DNA of 64,000 nt from Rhizobium sp. SSA_523 (GCF_030435705.1 NZ_CP129382.1:806001-870000); one strand, 5' to 3'. Shown: positions 17,291-25,857, numbered from the stretch's first letter. Program-made: numbers and translations. The notes: generated by a model from the letters alone, not told the origin.

Positions 17291-17618
17291 CGGCGCTCTC
17301 TGGGTCTATGTGGTCATCATCGTCGCGGGCTGGCTGGCGACCGATCTCTGGCGCTGGCTGGGCGTCCTGGTGGGCAACCGGCTGGACGAGGATTCCGAAG
17401 CGCTCCAGTGGGTGAGGGCGGTGGCCACCGCGCTGGTGATGGCAGTGACTTCCAAGCTCGTCTTCTTTCCCACCGGGGCGCTCGCGGATAGTCCGCTCTG
17501 GCTGCGGGTCGGCGCGCTTGGCTGCGGCTTCTTGGCCTTCCTGCTGTCGGGCCAGCGCGTGATCGTCTGCGTGGGCGTCTCGATCGCGCTGCTGATGATC
17601 GGCCTTGCCCTTCTCTGA
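17283..17618 (+). CDS. azlD: AzlD family branched-chain amino acid exporter, small subunit
   Basis: A 111-aa protein with four hydrophobic segments, the size and layout of AzlD. It starts inside the end of azlC (ATG at 17283, azlC stop at 17288-17290). Its role is to form the exporter with AzlC. It is convergent with the GGDEF gene, only ten bases away, and no terminator separates them. Confidence 0.85.
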   Translation: MSDGALWVYVVIIVAGWLATDLWRWLGVLVGNRLDEDSEALQWVRAVATALVMAVTSKLVFFPTGALADSPLWLRVGALGCGFLAFLLSGQRVIVCVGVSIALLMIGLALL

Positions 17619-17628
17619 GCGCGGTTCA

Positions 17629-18771
17629 TCAGCCGAATTCGGCTTGGCTTCGGTCGATCTGCAGATCATGCAGCTCGATCCCGCCGCGCCCCTTGCGCTT
17701 GGCCTGATAGAGCGCGTCATCGGCGGAGGCCACCAAACTTGCCGCCGTGCGATGACTGTCCTTGGTCACGGCAATGCCCACACTGGCGCCGATCCGCAGG
17801 GACTGGCCAGCCGCGAGATAGGGCCGCGACAGGCTCTCCACAATGCGCTTGGCGAGTTGTACGGCTTCCAGGGGCGATGCAATCTGCGGCTGGATGACGA
17901 GAAATTCGTCGCCACCATGGCGTGCCGCCATGGCGCGTGCCGGCATCAGCGCCGTCAGGCGGCGTCCCACTTCCACCAGCACGGCATCACCCGCTTCATG
18001 GCCGAAGCCGTCATTGACCGCCTTGAAGAAAACGAGATCGATGAAATGCACGGCCACCAGCGTCTGGCCTCCCGGCGGCCTGTGTCCGACGAGGTGCTGC
18101 AGGAAATTATCGGCGGCAAGCCGGTTCGCAAGCCCGGTCAGGGCGTCGCTGCCGGCCAGCGCCGCCATCTTCGCCCGTGCCAGCAGCAGTTCGACGATCT
18201 GCCCGTAAGAGGTCCGAATGACCTTGATGCCGGCGAGCGACGTGAAGCCCAGAAAGACGCCGGCCATCAGGTTCAGCAGGTCCTGCGCAAAGAACAATGC
18301 GATCACCTGCGGCAGGACCGCGATCAGGATGCAGCCGATCGCCAGCCAGGGCCGGACGCCCAGTCGCGTGACGACGCCGCTGCAATAGGAGACAAGGAAG
18401 AAAGCCGTGAAGAGACTGGCCTCCGGAGGGCCCTGAAAGAAGACCTGCACGCCGATCGTGCTGACCAGAAGGGCAAACATCACGCTTCCGGCGGCGTGCG
18501 ACATCTCCCAGAAAGCCAGGCTGCGGCTGGCCCGCGCCTGGTGGTAGGCCCTGTCGATCGCATAGCGAAACAGCGTGATCACGCCGGAGAGGGTGGCGAG
18601 GATCCAAAAGGTGACGTCCCCGGTCCTGACGGCGATTGCGCCGCAGAACAGGGCGCCCGTCGCGCCGATATAGAGGGCTGTGAAGGTCGACCTGAACAGG
18701 AGGTCGATCAGGTCCGGCTTGATGGCCGCCTCATGCTTGTCATCGAACGGAGAGGCTAGGCCGAGCAACAT
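17629..18771 (-). CDS. membrane-bound diguanylate cyclase (GGDEF)
   Basis: A 380-aa protein with about six membrane segments in residues 20-190 and a C-terminal GGDEF domain. It begins DALTGLANRLAADN and has the catalytic HGGDEFLVI intact. The metal-binding aspartate is kept in FIDLVFFKAVNDGFGHEAGD, though the usual second aspartate of DxD is valine. The inhibitory RxxD site is absent (ARAMAARH before GGDEF), so feedback by c-di-GMP is probably lost. It should make c-di-GMP from GTP. The start at 18771 has GAGGA seven bases upstream and was preferred to an ATG seven codons earlier. Confidence 0.85.
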   Translation of the reverse strand: MLLGLASPFDDKHEAAIKPDLIDLLFRSTFTALYIGATGALFCGAIAVRTGDVTFWILATLSGVITLFRYAIDRAYHQARASRSLAFWEMSHAAGSVMFALLVSTIGVQVFFQGPPEASLFTAFFLVSYCSGVVTRLGVRPWLAIGCILIAVLPQVIALFFAQDLLNLMAGVFLGFTSLAGIKVIRTSYGQIVELLLARAKMAALAGSDALTGLANRLAADNFLQHLVGHRPPGGQTLVAVHFIDLVFFKAVNDGFGHEAGDAVLVEVGRRLTALMPARAMAARHGGDEFLVIQPQIASPLEAVQLAKRIVESLSRPYLAAGQSLRIGASVGIAVTKDSHRTAASLVASADDALYQAKRKGRGGIELHDLQIDRSQAEFG

Positions 18772-19050
18772 GCAATCATCCTCGATACGCAATGCGCTGA
18801 CGGTCTACCAGACAGTATAAGATCATCAGCATCACGATCGCATCTGTCGCGCTGGCACAGGATCTGGCGTATAGACAATCGAAGCAACAGCATGGTTTGT
18901 AACCTGGACCAGTCGATGCGGTCGCAGAACTGCGATTCCACTTCACTATACATCGAAGATCGCATTTGCCGGTTAGCAATCCCTTTCCCTGACTTCGACA
19001 AAGCCATGGATCGTCGGAGAAATCGAAGTGATGGCCGCTTGGCGGCGCTG

Positions 19051-19070
19051 TTTGACCCTCTAGGGTCAAA
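19051..19070. promoter_or_regulatory. palindrome, possible regulator site
   Basis: Arms TTTGACCCT (19051-19059) and AGGGTCAAA (19062-19070) with a two-base centre. The half-site TTTTGACCCTA occurs again at 19342-19352, overlapping the stop codon of the HIT gene. It is about 280 bases upstream of the GGDEF start. The binding protein is unknown. Confidence 0.4.
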
Positions 19071-19205
19071 AGCCAATCAGGATTTGGCGCGTGGTATGAG
19101 AGAAAATCGTTCAGTTCGAGGAGCGAAGCCGCCGGTGGATCCAACAGGCATCAAGGCTTCGCGACACAGAAATGGGCGATTTTCGCCATATCCCTACGGG
19201 ACGCG

Positions 19206-19292
19206 GCGGATTTTGCCTGCGAAGGCGTCGAAAAGGCTTTGTGGAGTTTCGCTCCACGGCAGCCTCTTCACCTATTCGCAAACAAAATCCGC
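19206..19292. repeat. composite cruciform element, 87 bp
   Basis: Outer arms GCGGATTTTGCCTGCGAA (19206-19223) and TTCGCAAACAAAATCCGC (19275-19292) match at 16 of 18 positions. Nested inside is AGGCT/AGCCT (19234-19238, 19261-19265) enclosing a perfect GTGGAG-TTTCG-CTCCAC hairpin (19241-19257). It looks like a dispersed palindromic intergenic repeat or a structured RNA; I see no second copy in this window. Confidence 0.55.
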
Positions 19293-19301
19293 TCGCGCCA
19301 C

Positions 19302-19334
19302 GCCCGAAACCTGCCCGAAACCTGCCCGAAACCT
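19302..19334. repeat. 11-bp tandem repeat, three copies
   Basis: GCCCGAAACCT occurs three times without interruption (19302-19312, 19313-19323, 19324-19334). It lies directly between the cruciform and the HIT stop codon. Confidence 0.9.
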
Positions 19335-19349
19335 GATTGAGTTTTGACC

Positions 19350-19775
19350 CTAAAGGACCGCCCGAAGCCTCTCGGCGTTCCGGGCAAGCACAGCCGGATC
19401 CTCCATGGAGCCCGAATGCGGCCGCAGCGGCGCGCTTTCCTTGCGGGGAATGATGTGCACGTGCAGGTGGAAGACCGTCTGTCCGGCGGCCGCTTCATTG
19501 AACTGCGAAACCAGCACGCCATCGGCATCGAAGGCCTCTTTGGCGGCGACGGCAAGCTTCTGCACCACCGGATAGAGCTTGGCGAGCACGGCCGGATCGG
19601 CATCCAGGAGGTTGCGGGATGCGACCTTGGGAACGACGAGCAGATGGCCCTCCGCCTGCGGCATCACATCCATGAAGGCCAGCGCGTCATCGTCCTCATA
19701 GACCTTATGGCAGGGGATCTCCCCCTTCAAAATCTTTGCGAAAATGTTGTTGGGATCATAGGTCTGGCTCGTCAT
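19350..19775 (-). CDS. HIT family protein (histidine triad hydrolase)
   Basis: A 141-aa nucleotide hydrolase or transferase of the HINT branch. The histidine triad is HLHVHIIP near the C-terminus, and FAKILKGEIPCHKVYEDD at the N-terminus is typical. HINT proteins hydrolyse purine nucleoside phosphoramidates, although the cellular substrate here is unknown. The start at 19775 uses GAAGGA ten bases upstream; an ATG four codons earlier overlaps that site. It overlaps the end of the FemAB/GNAT gene and is last in a four-gene operon. Confidence 0.88.
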   Translation of the reverse strand: MTSQTYDPNNIFAKILKGEIPCHKVYEDDDALAFMDVMPQAEGHLLVVPKVASRNLLDADPAVLAKLYPVVQKLAVAAKEAFDADGVLVSQFNEAAAGQTVFHLHVHIIPRKESAPLRPHSGSMEDPAVLARNAERLRAVL

Positions 19776-20985
19776 GGCGGCCGTCATCCTTCTCGATCGT
19801 GATGGGTTCCTGCCGCTCTCCCTTCCGGAAGGGGCTGTGTTCGGTCATGATTTCACCCGTATATTCCACCTCGCGCCGCTCCTGTTTGAGATAGTCTGCA
19901 ACGGCCCGGCGCAGGCCGGGATGGGTGATGTAATGGGCGGAATGGGTGGTGACGGGCAGATAGCCGCGCGCCAGCTTGTGCTGCCCCTGCGCTCCGGCTT
20001 CCACACGCTTCAATTTGTGAGCAAGGGCGAAATCGATCGCCTGGTGATAGCAGACCTCGAAATGCAGGAAGGGGTGGTCTTCGATACAGCCCCAGTGGCG
20101 GCCGAACAGGACCTCGTCACCAATGAAATTGATTGCGCCTGCAATATAGCGTCCATCGCGCTTGGCCATGACCAGGAGGATGTCCTCCGCCATGCGTTCG
20201 CCGATCAGCGAGTAGAACTCCCGGTTCAGGTAGGGGCGGCCCCATTTGCGGCTTCCGGTGTCCATATAGAAGGCGAAGAACTGGTCCCAGATCTCCTCCG
20301 TCAGATCGGCGCCCGTCAGCCAGTCGATGGAGATGCCGTTCTCCAGCGCCGTTCGCCGCTCCTTGCGCAGGTTCTTGCGCTTGGCCGACGAGAGTTCGGC
20401 CAGGAAATCGTCGTGACTGCCATAACCGCGATTGATGAAATGGAACTGCTGGTCGGTGCGGTGCAGGAAGCCCGCTTCCTCGAAAAAGGGCAGTTCCTCC
20501 TCCGGCAGGAAGGTGACATGGGCGGAGGAGACGCCCAGCTGACGCGTGACCTCCGCCAGGCCCGAAGACAGCGTGGCCTGGAGAGGGTGCGCCGGCTGGT
20601 CGCCGCGCACGAGCAGGCGCGGACCGGTGGCCGGTGTGAAGGGAATGGTGCATTGCAGCTTGGGGTAATACTGCCCGCCCGCCCGCTCGAAGGCATCCGC
20701 CCAGGCGTGGTCGAAGACATATTCGCCCTGGCTATGGCTCTTCAGGTAGCCCGGCACGGCGCCCAGAAGCGCGCCCTCGGCATCCTCCAGCAGAAGGTGA
20801 TGGGCAAGCCAGCCGGTGCGGGTGGTCGCGCATCCCGATTGCTCGAGGGCGGAGAGGAAGGCCTGCGACAGGAAAGGATTGTAGGGACCCGGCCCGCCGC
20901 GTCGGGTTCCGGACAGCCTCGACCACTGATCGGGGGCAATGTCCAGGAAGGAGGACGCGACGCGGAGGGTAAGGTCGTCATTCAT
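19756..20985 (-). CDS. GNAT/FemAB-like acyltransferase (DUF482)
   Basis: A 409-aa protein of the DUF482 family, within the GNAT/FemAB fold. The family segments are YNPFLSQAFLSALEQSG, HHLLLEDAEGALLG, FVFDHAWADAFER-like YVFDHAWADA, and FEVCYHQAIDFALAHKLKRVEAGAQGQHKLARGY. The domain is thought to transfer an acyl or aminoacyl group, perhaps in cell-wall peptide or lipid modification, but no substrate is established. The ATG overlaps the GDPD stop codon, and the 3' end overlaps the HIT gene. Confidence 0.8.
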   Translation of the reverse strand: MNDDLTLRVASSFLDIAPDQWSRLSGTRRGGPGPYNPFLSQAFLSALEQSGCATTRTGWLAHHLLLEDAEGALLGAVPGYLKSHSQGEYVFDHAWADAFERAGGQYYPKLQCTIPFTPATGPRLLVRGDQPAHPLQATLSSGLAEVTRQLGVSSAHVTFLPEEELPFFEEAGFLHRTDQQFHFINRGYGSHDDFLAELSSAKRKNLRKERRTALENGISIDWLTGADLTEEIWDQFFAFYMDTGSRKWGRPYLNREFYSLIGERMAEDILLVMAKRDGRYIAGAINFIGDEVLFGRHWGCIEDHPFLHFEVCYHQAIDFALAHKLKRVEAGAQGQHKLARGYLPVTTHSAHYITHPGLRRAVADYLKQERREVEYTGEIMTEHSPFRKGERQEPITIEKDDGRHDEPDL

Positions 20986-21719
20986 GCGGCAGGTGCAACG
21001 CTTTCTCTCGGGTCGAAGCCCTCGAAGGTCATCTGATCAGCATGAGTATAGGTATGGGCGCGGGCATTTTCATCCCTCACCGTCCAGGTAATCACCGGCA
21101 CGCCGCGCTCCCGCTGCGCCGCAATGAAGCTGTTGGGCAGATGCGCCCAGTGATAGGAAATGAAATCCAGGCCCAGTTGCATGGCTTCGTCATGCTTGGC
21201 GAAGTCCTCCGGCTTGTCGCCCATGGCCGTCAGGCCAAGCGGGAAGGGCGCCTCCGCGCGCTTCAGATCCTCCAGCAGGTGATGGTCGAAGCTCATCAGC
21301 GCCACCTGGCCCTGATAGCCTTCCAGCGTCTCCAGGACTGTTTCGGCAAAGCCGTCATCCTCTTGCGGCGAGCGGCCCTTGAGTTCGATGACCAGCGGAA
21401 CCCGGCCTTTGACCAGGGCCAGCATCTGCTTGAGCGTCGGGATGCGGTCGCCGGTGCCGCCGACCGAGAGAAGGCCGAGTTCGCCGGCCGATTTCTCGCG
21501 CACATCGCCCTTGATGGAGCAGAGCCGTTCGAGGGTATCGTCATGAAAGATCATGGCGACGCTGTCGGAGGAGAGCTGGATATCGCATTCGATGGCGAAA
21601 CCGGCATCCGCGGCCCGCGAAAAGGCGGAGAGCGTGTTCTCCCAGACCGTCTGGTTCATGTCGTGATAGCCGCGATGGGCGACCGGAAGATCCTTGATCC
21701 AGCTAGACGTCATGCTCAT
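20982..21719 (-). CDS. glycerophosphodiester phosphodiesterase family protein
   Basis: A 245-aa TIM-barrel phosphodiesterase. The catalytic region is intact: AHRGYHDMNQTVWENTLSAF near the N-terminus (HRG and EN motifs), ECDIQLSSD, the FHDDTLERLC general-base segment and VIELKGRS. It should hydrolyse glycerophosphodiesters to glycerol 3-phosphate and an alcohol. There is no signal peptide, so it is cytoplasmic. It overlaps ridA upstream and the GNAT gene downstream by ATGA junctions. Confidence 0.88.
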   Translation of the reverse strand: MSMTSSWIKDLPVAHRGYHDMNQTVWENTLSAFSRAADAGFAIECDIQLSSDSVAMIFHDDTLERLCSIKGDVREKSAGELGLLSVGGTGDRIPTLKQMLALVKGRVPLVIELKGRSPQEDDGFAETVLETLEGYQGQVALMSFDHHLLEDLKRAEAPFPLGLTAMGDKPEDFAKHDEAMQLGLDFISYHWAHLPNSFIAAQRERGVPVITWTVRDENARAHTYTHADQMTFEGFDPRESVAPAA

Positions 21720-22186
21720 GCCTCGACATCCAGGATCGCGTCCACCTCGACGGCGGCATTGAAGGGCAGGGCCGCCATTCCGACCGCCGCACGCGCATGC
21801 TTTCCCGCTTCACCCAGCACATTGGCGACGAGATTGGACGCGCCGTTCATCACGACATGTTGTTCGATGAAGCCCGGGGCGGAGGCGATGAAGCCGTTGA
21901 GTTTGAGGACGCGCCGCACCCTGCCGAGATCGCCGCCCAATGCCGCCTTTGCCTGGGCGAGAATGTTGATCGCGCAGAGTTCCGCCGCCTGTTGGGCAGA
22001 TGCCAGGTCCACCTCGCTGCCGACAAGGCCGGTCACCGCCATCTTGCCGTCCTTCATGGGGAGTTGCCCGGAAATGTAGAGCGTGTTGCCGTTCAGCACA
22101 TAGGGCAGGTAATTGGCCGCCGGTGCCGCTGCAACCGGCAGTTCTATCCCCAGTTCTTTCAGGCGCGTATCGATCGCTTGCGACAT
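21716..22186 (-). CDS. RidA family protein (enamine/imine deaminase)
   Basis: A 156-aa member of the RidA/YjgF/UK114 family, which removes reactive 2-aminoacrylate-type enamines in classical members. The fold is recognisable from LYISGQLPMKDGKM, NILAQAKAALGGDL and FNAAVEVDAIL. The catalytic arginine of true RidA (usually R in a CPCxR or AARxxV motif) is probably that in KHARAAVGM, so activity is possible. This longer form belongs to the alphaproteobacterial group with an N-terminal extension. GGGAGA lies six bases before the ATG. First gene of the four-gene operon. Confidence 0.85.
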   Translation of the reverse strand: MSQAIDTRLKELGIELPVAAAPAANYLPYVLNGNTLYISGQLPMKDGKMAVTGLVGSEVDLASAQQAAELCAINILAQAKAALGGDLGRVRRVLKLNGFIASAPGFIEQHVVMNGASNLVANVLGEAGKHARAAVGMAALPFNAAVEVDAILDVEA

Positions 22187-22251
22187 TTCATTCTCCCACT
22201 CGATTGTAAAAAAGACCAGATTCCGTCACACATGACAGGTGGACGGCGAGC

Positions 22252-22281
22252 TTACGCATCATCTGATGGCGTACATATAAC
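22252..22281 (+). promoter_or_regulatory. candidate promoter of eipB
   Basis: TTACGC (22252-22257), an 18-base spacer and TATAAC (22276-22281), 31 bases before the eipB start. Confidence 0.4.
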
Positions 22282-22312
22282 ACCGCCTCTCGAGTCCCAT
22301 AGGAGTTTGTGG

Positions 22313-23161
22313 ATGTTGCGACCGAAACTGGAAACCGCTGCCCTTTCAGGACTGATTTTGGCAGGCCTGATCCCGGCAGCCTCCAGCCCTGCCTTGGCCG
22401 GCATCGAAGCCGCGCGCGCCCTGATCCCGCATCGCGCCGTCTACGACCTGAAACTGAAGGACGTGTCCGAGCGCTCCGGGATCGAGGGCATGTTCGGCCG
22501 CATGGTCTATGAATTCACGGGATCCGCCTGTTCCGGCTTCACCACGCATTTCCGCTTCGTCACCAAGATCGATACCGGCGAGGACATGCGGCTGACCGAC
22601 CAGCAGACGACGACCTTCGAGAATGTCAATGCCGGCCAGTTCCGCTTCGACACCAAGAGCTATACGGACGAGAAGCTGGACAAGCAGGTGACGGGCGAGG
22701 CGAAGGATAGCGCCGAGGGCGTTACCGTCGAGCTCGCCAAGCCCGATTCGCGCGAGGTCGATCTGATCGCCGCGAAATTCCCCACCGAACATATGCTGGA
22801 AGTGATCGAGAATGCGCGGGCCGGCAAGCGCTTCTTCGAAGCGCGCGTGTTCGACGGTTCGGAGGATGGCGACAAGAGCCTGATGACGAGCACCGTGGTC
22901 GGCAAGCAGCAGACGCCGGCGGCCGACGATCCCGAGGCCAAGAGCGCCGGCGAATTTGCCGGCACGCCCTACTGGCCGGTGACCATCGCCTATTACAACG
23001 AGGATTCGAAGACCGATTCGCTGCCGGCCTATCGCATGTCCTTCAAGCTCTACGACAATGGCATTACCCGCGACCTGACGATGGATTACGGCGACTTCGT
23101 CCTGTCCGGCACGCTGTCGAAGCTGGAAGTCCTCGACAGACAGCCGGAAACCTGCCGCTGA
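22313..23161 (+). CDS. eipB: cell envelope integrity protein EipB (DUF1849)
   Basis: A 282-aa periplasmic protein. A signal peptide ends SSPALA at about residue 29, followed by the DUF1849 core (HRAVYDLKL, MFGRMVYEFTGSACSG, PVTIAYYNE, YDNGITRDLTMDYGDFVLSGTLSKLE). Two cysteines, C73 in GSACSG and C281 in PETCR, are the pair that forms the conserved disulfide closing the spiral beta fold in Brucella EipB. That protein is needed for envelope integrity. AGGAG lies seven bases before the ATG. Confidence 0.9.
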   Translation: MLRPKLETAALSGLILAGLIPAASSPALAGIEAARALIPHRAVYDLKLKDVSERSGIEGMFGRMVYEFTGSACSGFTTHFRFVTKIDTGEDMRLTDQQTTTFENVNAGQFRFDTKSYTDEKLDKQVTGEAKDSAEGVTVELAKPDSREVDLIAAKFPTEHMLEVIENARAGKRFFEARVFDGSEDGDKSLMTSTVVGKQQTPAADDPEAKSAGEFAGTPYWPVTIAYYNEDSKTDSLPAYRMSFKLYDNGITRDLTMDYGDFVLSGTLSKLEVLDRQPETCR

Positions 23162-23194
23162 CCGGCAGATGGCGGCGGTTTGTACTTACCGCCC

Positions 23195-23560
23195 TCAGCG
23201 GCAGTCGAGACTGCCGCCCGCCACCTTGTCGACCCGCTGTTCGCAGGTCGTGACCTTGGTCCTGATCTCGATGTAAACGGGCTTGGCTTCGCCCTTGTAG
23301 TGACAGCTCAGCACGATCTTGCGGCCTTGTGCGACAATGGCGCCGACATCGAAGCGGTTCACCGCCTTCGCGGCCGTGCCGGTCGAGCTGTCCGGAGCGA
23401 GAATGGCATTATCCTCGACAGGACCGTCATAGATCTCCGCTGCGGTCAGGATCTTGCCGGGCCTGACGGGACAGCCATTCGTCTGCGCCAGAGCCGGAGA
23501 AAAGCCGATGAGCGTTGCGATCAGGCAGGCGACGGCATTCCGTTTCACGATGGGCCTCAT
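23195..23560 (-). CDS. STY0301-like secreted protein
   Basis: A 121-aa exported protein with a signal peptide (VKRNAVACLIATLIGFSPALA) and mature start near QTNGCPVRPG. The pattern CPVRPGKILTAAEIYDGPVEDNAILAPD, then IVLSCHYKG and a final pair of cysteines (TTCEQRVD, SLDCR), resembles the STY0301 family of small secreted proteins. The function is unknown. The start at 23560 has GAGAGGA upstream; the frame further upstream is non-coding. It is convergent with eipB, 33 bases away, with a GGCGGT/ACCGCC hairpin (23174-23193) between them. Confidence 0.7.
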   Translation of the reverse strand: MRPIVKRNAVACLIATLIGFSPALAQTNGCPVRPGKILTAAEIYDGPVEDNAILAPDSSTGTAAKAVNRFDVGAIVAQGRKIVLSCHYKGEAKPVYIEIRTKVTTCEQRVDKVAGGSLDCR

Positions 23561-23703
23561 TTCATTCCTCTCCGGATTTTGCTCGCTTTGGCATCTGGTC
23601 TCCAATAGCTTGCCATGCCGGTGCATGCCCGTCCATGCGATTGGCAAAACCCGGGTTTTTCGCCATTCCCGATGCGTGCCGCGCAAATCGGCTGCGTATC
23701 ATC

Positions 23704-23732
23704 TTGCATTTGCCCGCCAATGCGGTTATGCG
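23704..23732 (+). promoter_or_regulatory. candidate promoter of rpsB
   Basis: TTGCAT (23704-23709), a 17-base spacer and TATGCG (23727-23732). It would give a leader of about 120 bases, long enough for the autogenous control usual for rpsB; GC-rich pairing is visible in that leader, but I cannot fold it into a known motif. Confidence 0.4.
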
Positions 23733-23857
23733 CAGCCCATTCCACACGCGAGGCATGGGATTGTCCGGGAGAAATCCGGACCGTTCCGCCGGTGGTCGGT
23801 CCGAAGGGCCGGCTGTTCGCCTCGCGGGGGTTAAACCGGAAACAAGGAGAAAAAGGC

Positions 23858-24625
23858 ATGGCATTGCCTGATTTCAGCATGCGCCAGCTTCTGGAAGCTG
23901 GTGTCCACTTCGGTCACCAGACTCATCGCTGGAACCCGAAGATGAAGCCGTACATCTTCGGCGATCGCAACAATATCCACATCATCGATCTGGCCCAGAC
24001 GGTTCCGATGCTGTCGCGCGCCCTGCAGGTGATTTCCGACACCGTGGCCCGTGGCGGCCGCGTTCTCTTCGTCGGCACCAAGCGCCAGGCTTCCGAGCTG
24101 ATCGCCGATTCGGCAAAGCGCTCTGCCCAGTATTACGTCAACTCCCGCTGGCTCGGCGGCATGATGACGAACTGGAAGACCATTTCGAACTCGATCCAGC
24201 GCCTGCGCAAGCTCGATGAAATCCTGGCCTCCGACGCTCAGGGCTTCACCAAGAAGGAGCGCCTGAACCTGGAGCGCGAGCGCGAAAAGCTCGAAAAGGC
24301 TCTCGGCGGTATCCGCGATATGGGCGGCACGCCGGACCTGATGTTCATCATCGACACGAACAAGGAAAAGATCGCCATCGATGAAGCAAAGCGCCTGGGC
24401 ATCCCGGTCGTTGCCATCATCGATTCCAATTGCGATCCGGACCTCATCGACTACCCGATCCCGGGCAATGACGATGCATCGCGCGCCATCGCCCTCTATT
24501 GCGACCTGATCGCCCGCGCCGCCATTGACGGCCTGGCTCGTCAGCAGGGCGCATCGGGCCGCGATATCGGCGCCATGGCCGATGCTCCGGTCGAGCCGGC
24601 TCTTTCGGAAGAAGCCGAATCCTGA
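23858..24625 (+). CDS. rpsB: 30S ribosomal protein S2
   Basis: S2, 255 aa, binds late in 30S assembly at the head-body junction. The signature segments are present: [50 protein letters not shown] and [29 protein letters not shown]. The acidic C-terminal tail is common in alphaproteobacteria. AAGGAGA precedes the ATG. It is followed by tsf, as nearly always. Confidence 0.97.
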   Translation: MALPDFSMRQLLEAGVHFGHQTHRWNPKMKPYIFGDRNNIHIIDLAQTVPMLSRALQVISDTVARGGRVLFVGTKRQASELIADSAKRSAQYYVNSRWLGGMMTNWKTISNSIQRLRKLDEILASDAQGFTKKERLNLEREREKLEKALGGIRDMGGTPDLMFIIDTNKEKIAIDEAKRLGIPVVAIIDSNCDPDLIDYPIPGNDDASRAIALYCDLIARAAIDGLARQQGASGRDIGAMADAPVEPALSEEAES

Positions 24626-24632
24626 TCCTGGC

Positions 24633-24665
24633 GGCCGGGACGCGGACATGTTCCGCGTCCCGGCC
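24633..24665 (+). terminator. strong stem-loop between rpsB and tsf
   Basis: A perfect 14-bp stem (24633-24646 with 24652-24665, starting GGCCGGGACGC) and a CATGT loop, eight bases after the rpsB stop. There is no T-run, so it probably acts as partial terminator or mRNA end that lets rpsB and tsf be expressed at different levels. Confidence 0.7.
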
Positions 24666-24867
24666 TGCTGACGATTGAGCCTTGAAGGCTCGTCGCGACC
24701 AAAGAACGCCGTCCGGCGCCGGCGGAACCCCGTTTCGCCAATCATCGCGTGAGATCGCGCGGACGATTATTCATCACGCTGTCACACTTCCGGGTACATT
24801 CGTGCCCCAAACGGGCGCCCGCCCAGCGATTCCGGCAGGCGCACCCCTGATTGGACAAGAGGCAAAC

Positions 24868-25794
24868 ATGAGCGAGATCACTGCAGCACTGGTTAAGGAA
24901 CTGCGCGAAAAATCCGGCGCGGGCATGATGGATTGCAAGAAGGCTCTCACCGAGACCAATGGTGATATTGAAGCCGCAATCGACTGGCTGCGTGCCAAGG
25001 GTATTGCAAAGGCCGACAAGAAGTCGGGCCGCACGGCCGCCGAAGGCCTGATCGGGATTGCCGGCGCCGGCCATAAGGCCGTCGTGATCGAGCTCAACTC
25101 CGAAACCGACTTCGTTGCGCGTAACGATGCCTTCCAGGATCTCGTTCGCGGCGTCGCCAATGTCGCGCTCGGAACCGATGGGACTGTCGACGCCGTTGCC
25201 GCTGCCACCTATCCGGCCACCGGCAAGTCGGTTGCTGACTCGATCAAGGATGCCATCGCAACGATCGGCGAGAACATGACGCTGCGCCGCTCGGCTCTGC
25301 TTCAGGTCGAGCACGGTGTCGTCGCGACCTATATCCACAACGCGGCCGGCGACGGCATCGGCAAGCTGGGTGTGCTCGTGGCGCTGAAGTCTGAAGGCGA
25401 CAAGGCTGTGCTGACCTCGATCGGTCGCCAGGTTGCCATGCATATCGCAGCGACCAACCCGCTGGCCATTCGCGCCGAGGAAGTCGATGCCTCCGTCGCC
25501 GAGCGCGAGCGCAACGTCTTCATCGAGCAGTCGCGCGCGTCCGGCAAGCCGGATGCGATCATCGAAAAGATGGTTGAAGGCCGCATGCGCAAGTTCTTCG
25601 AGGAGGTCGCCCTCCTGTCGCAGGCTTTCGTCATCAACCCGGAACAGACCGTCGGTGAAGCCGTCAAGGCTGCCGAAAAGGAAGCCGGCGCATCGATCGA
25701 AGTGACCGGCATGGTGCGTCTCCTGCTCGGCGAAGGCGTCGAGAAGGAAGAGTCCGATTTCGCGGCTGAAGTCGCTGCGGCCGTCAAGCACTAA
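24868..25794 (+). CDS. tsf: elongation factor Ts
   Basis: Nucleotide exchange factor that regenerates EF-Tu-GTP, 308 aa. The N-terminal UBA-like domain ([39 protein letters not shown]) and the TDFVARND motif that displaces Mg2+ from EF-Tu are intact. The C-terminal part includes the coiled-coil region and ends EVAAAVKH. The 242-base spacer after rpsB contains a strong hairpin. Confidence 0.97.
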   Translation: MSEITAALVKELREKSGAGMMDCKKALTETNGDIEAAIDWLRAKGIAKADKKSGRTAAEGLIGIAGAGHKAVVIELNSETDFVARNDAFQDLVRGVANVALGTDGTVDAVAAATYPATGKSVADSIKDAIATIGENMTLRRSALLQVEHGVVATYIHNAAGDGIGKLGVLVALKSEGDKAVLTSIGRQVAMHIAATNPLAIRAEEVDASVAERERNVFIEQSRASGKPDAIIEKMVEGRMRKFFEEVALLSQAFVINPEQTVGEAVKAAEKEAGASIEVTGMVRLLLGEGVEKEESDFAAEVAAAVKH

Positions 25795-25802
25795 GGACGC
25801 GA

Positions 25803-25830
25803 CGGCGGGAAATCCTGGTATTTCTCGCCG
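25803..25830 (+). terminator. stem-loop after tsf
   Basis: CGGCGGGAAAT (25803-25813) pairs with ATTTCTCGCCG (25820-25830), one G-U pair, six-base loop, eight bases after the tsf stop. Not followed by a T-run. Confidence 0.55.
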
Positions 25831-25857
25831 CGGCTCCCTCGCTCATCTCTGGGTGTG

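Larger units (their letters stand above)
18772..19349. other. structured 578-bp intergenic region upstream of the GGDEF gene
   Basis: No credible gene on either strand. It holds a 20-base near-perfect palindrome (19051-19070), an 87-base cruciform (19206-19292), a triple 11-base tandem repeat (19302-19334) and a second copy of the palindrome half-site at the end of the HIT gene (19342-19352). A TATACT on the minus strand (18819-18814) may be the minus-10 for the GGDEF gene. Confidence 0.6.

Noticed and set aside
19302..19334. CRISPR-like array
   Set aside because: Three contiguous 11-base copies with no spacers; a simple tandem repeat.
23646..23659. AAAACCCGGGTTTT palindrome as an operator
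   Set aside because: Perfect 14-base palindrome in the STY0301/rpsB divergent region, but it is not near a convincing promoter and such a short symmetric sequence can arise by chance.
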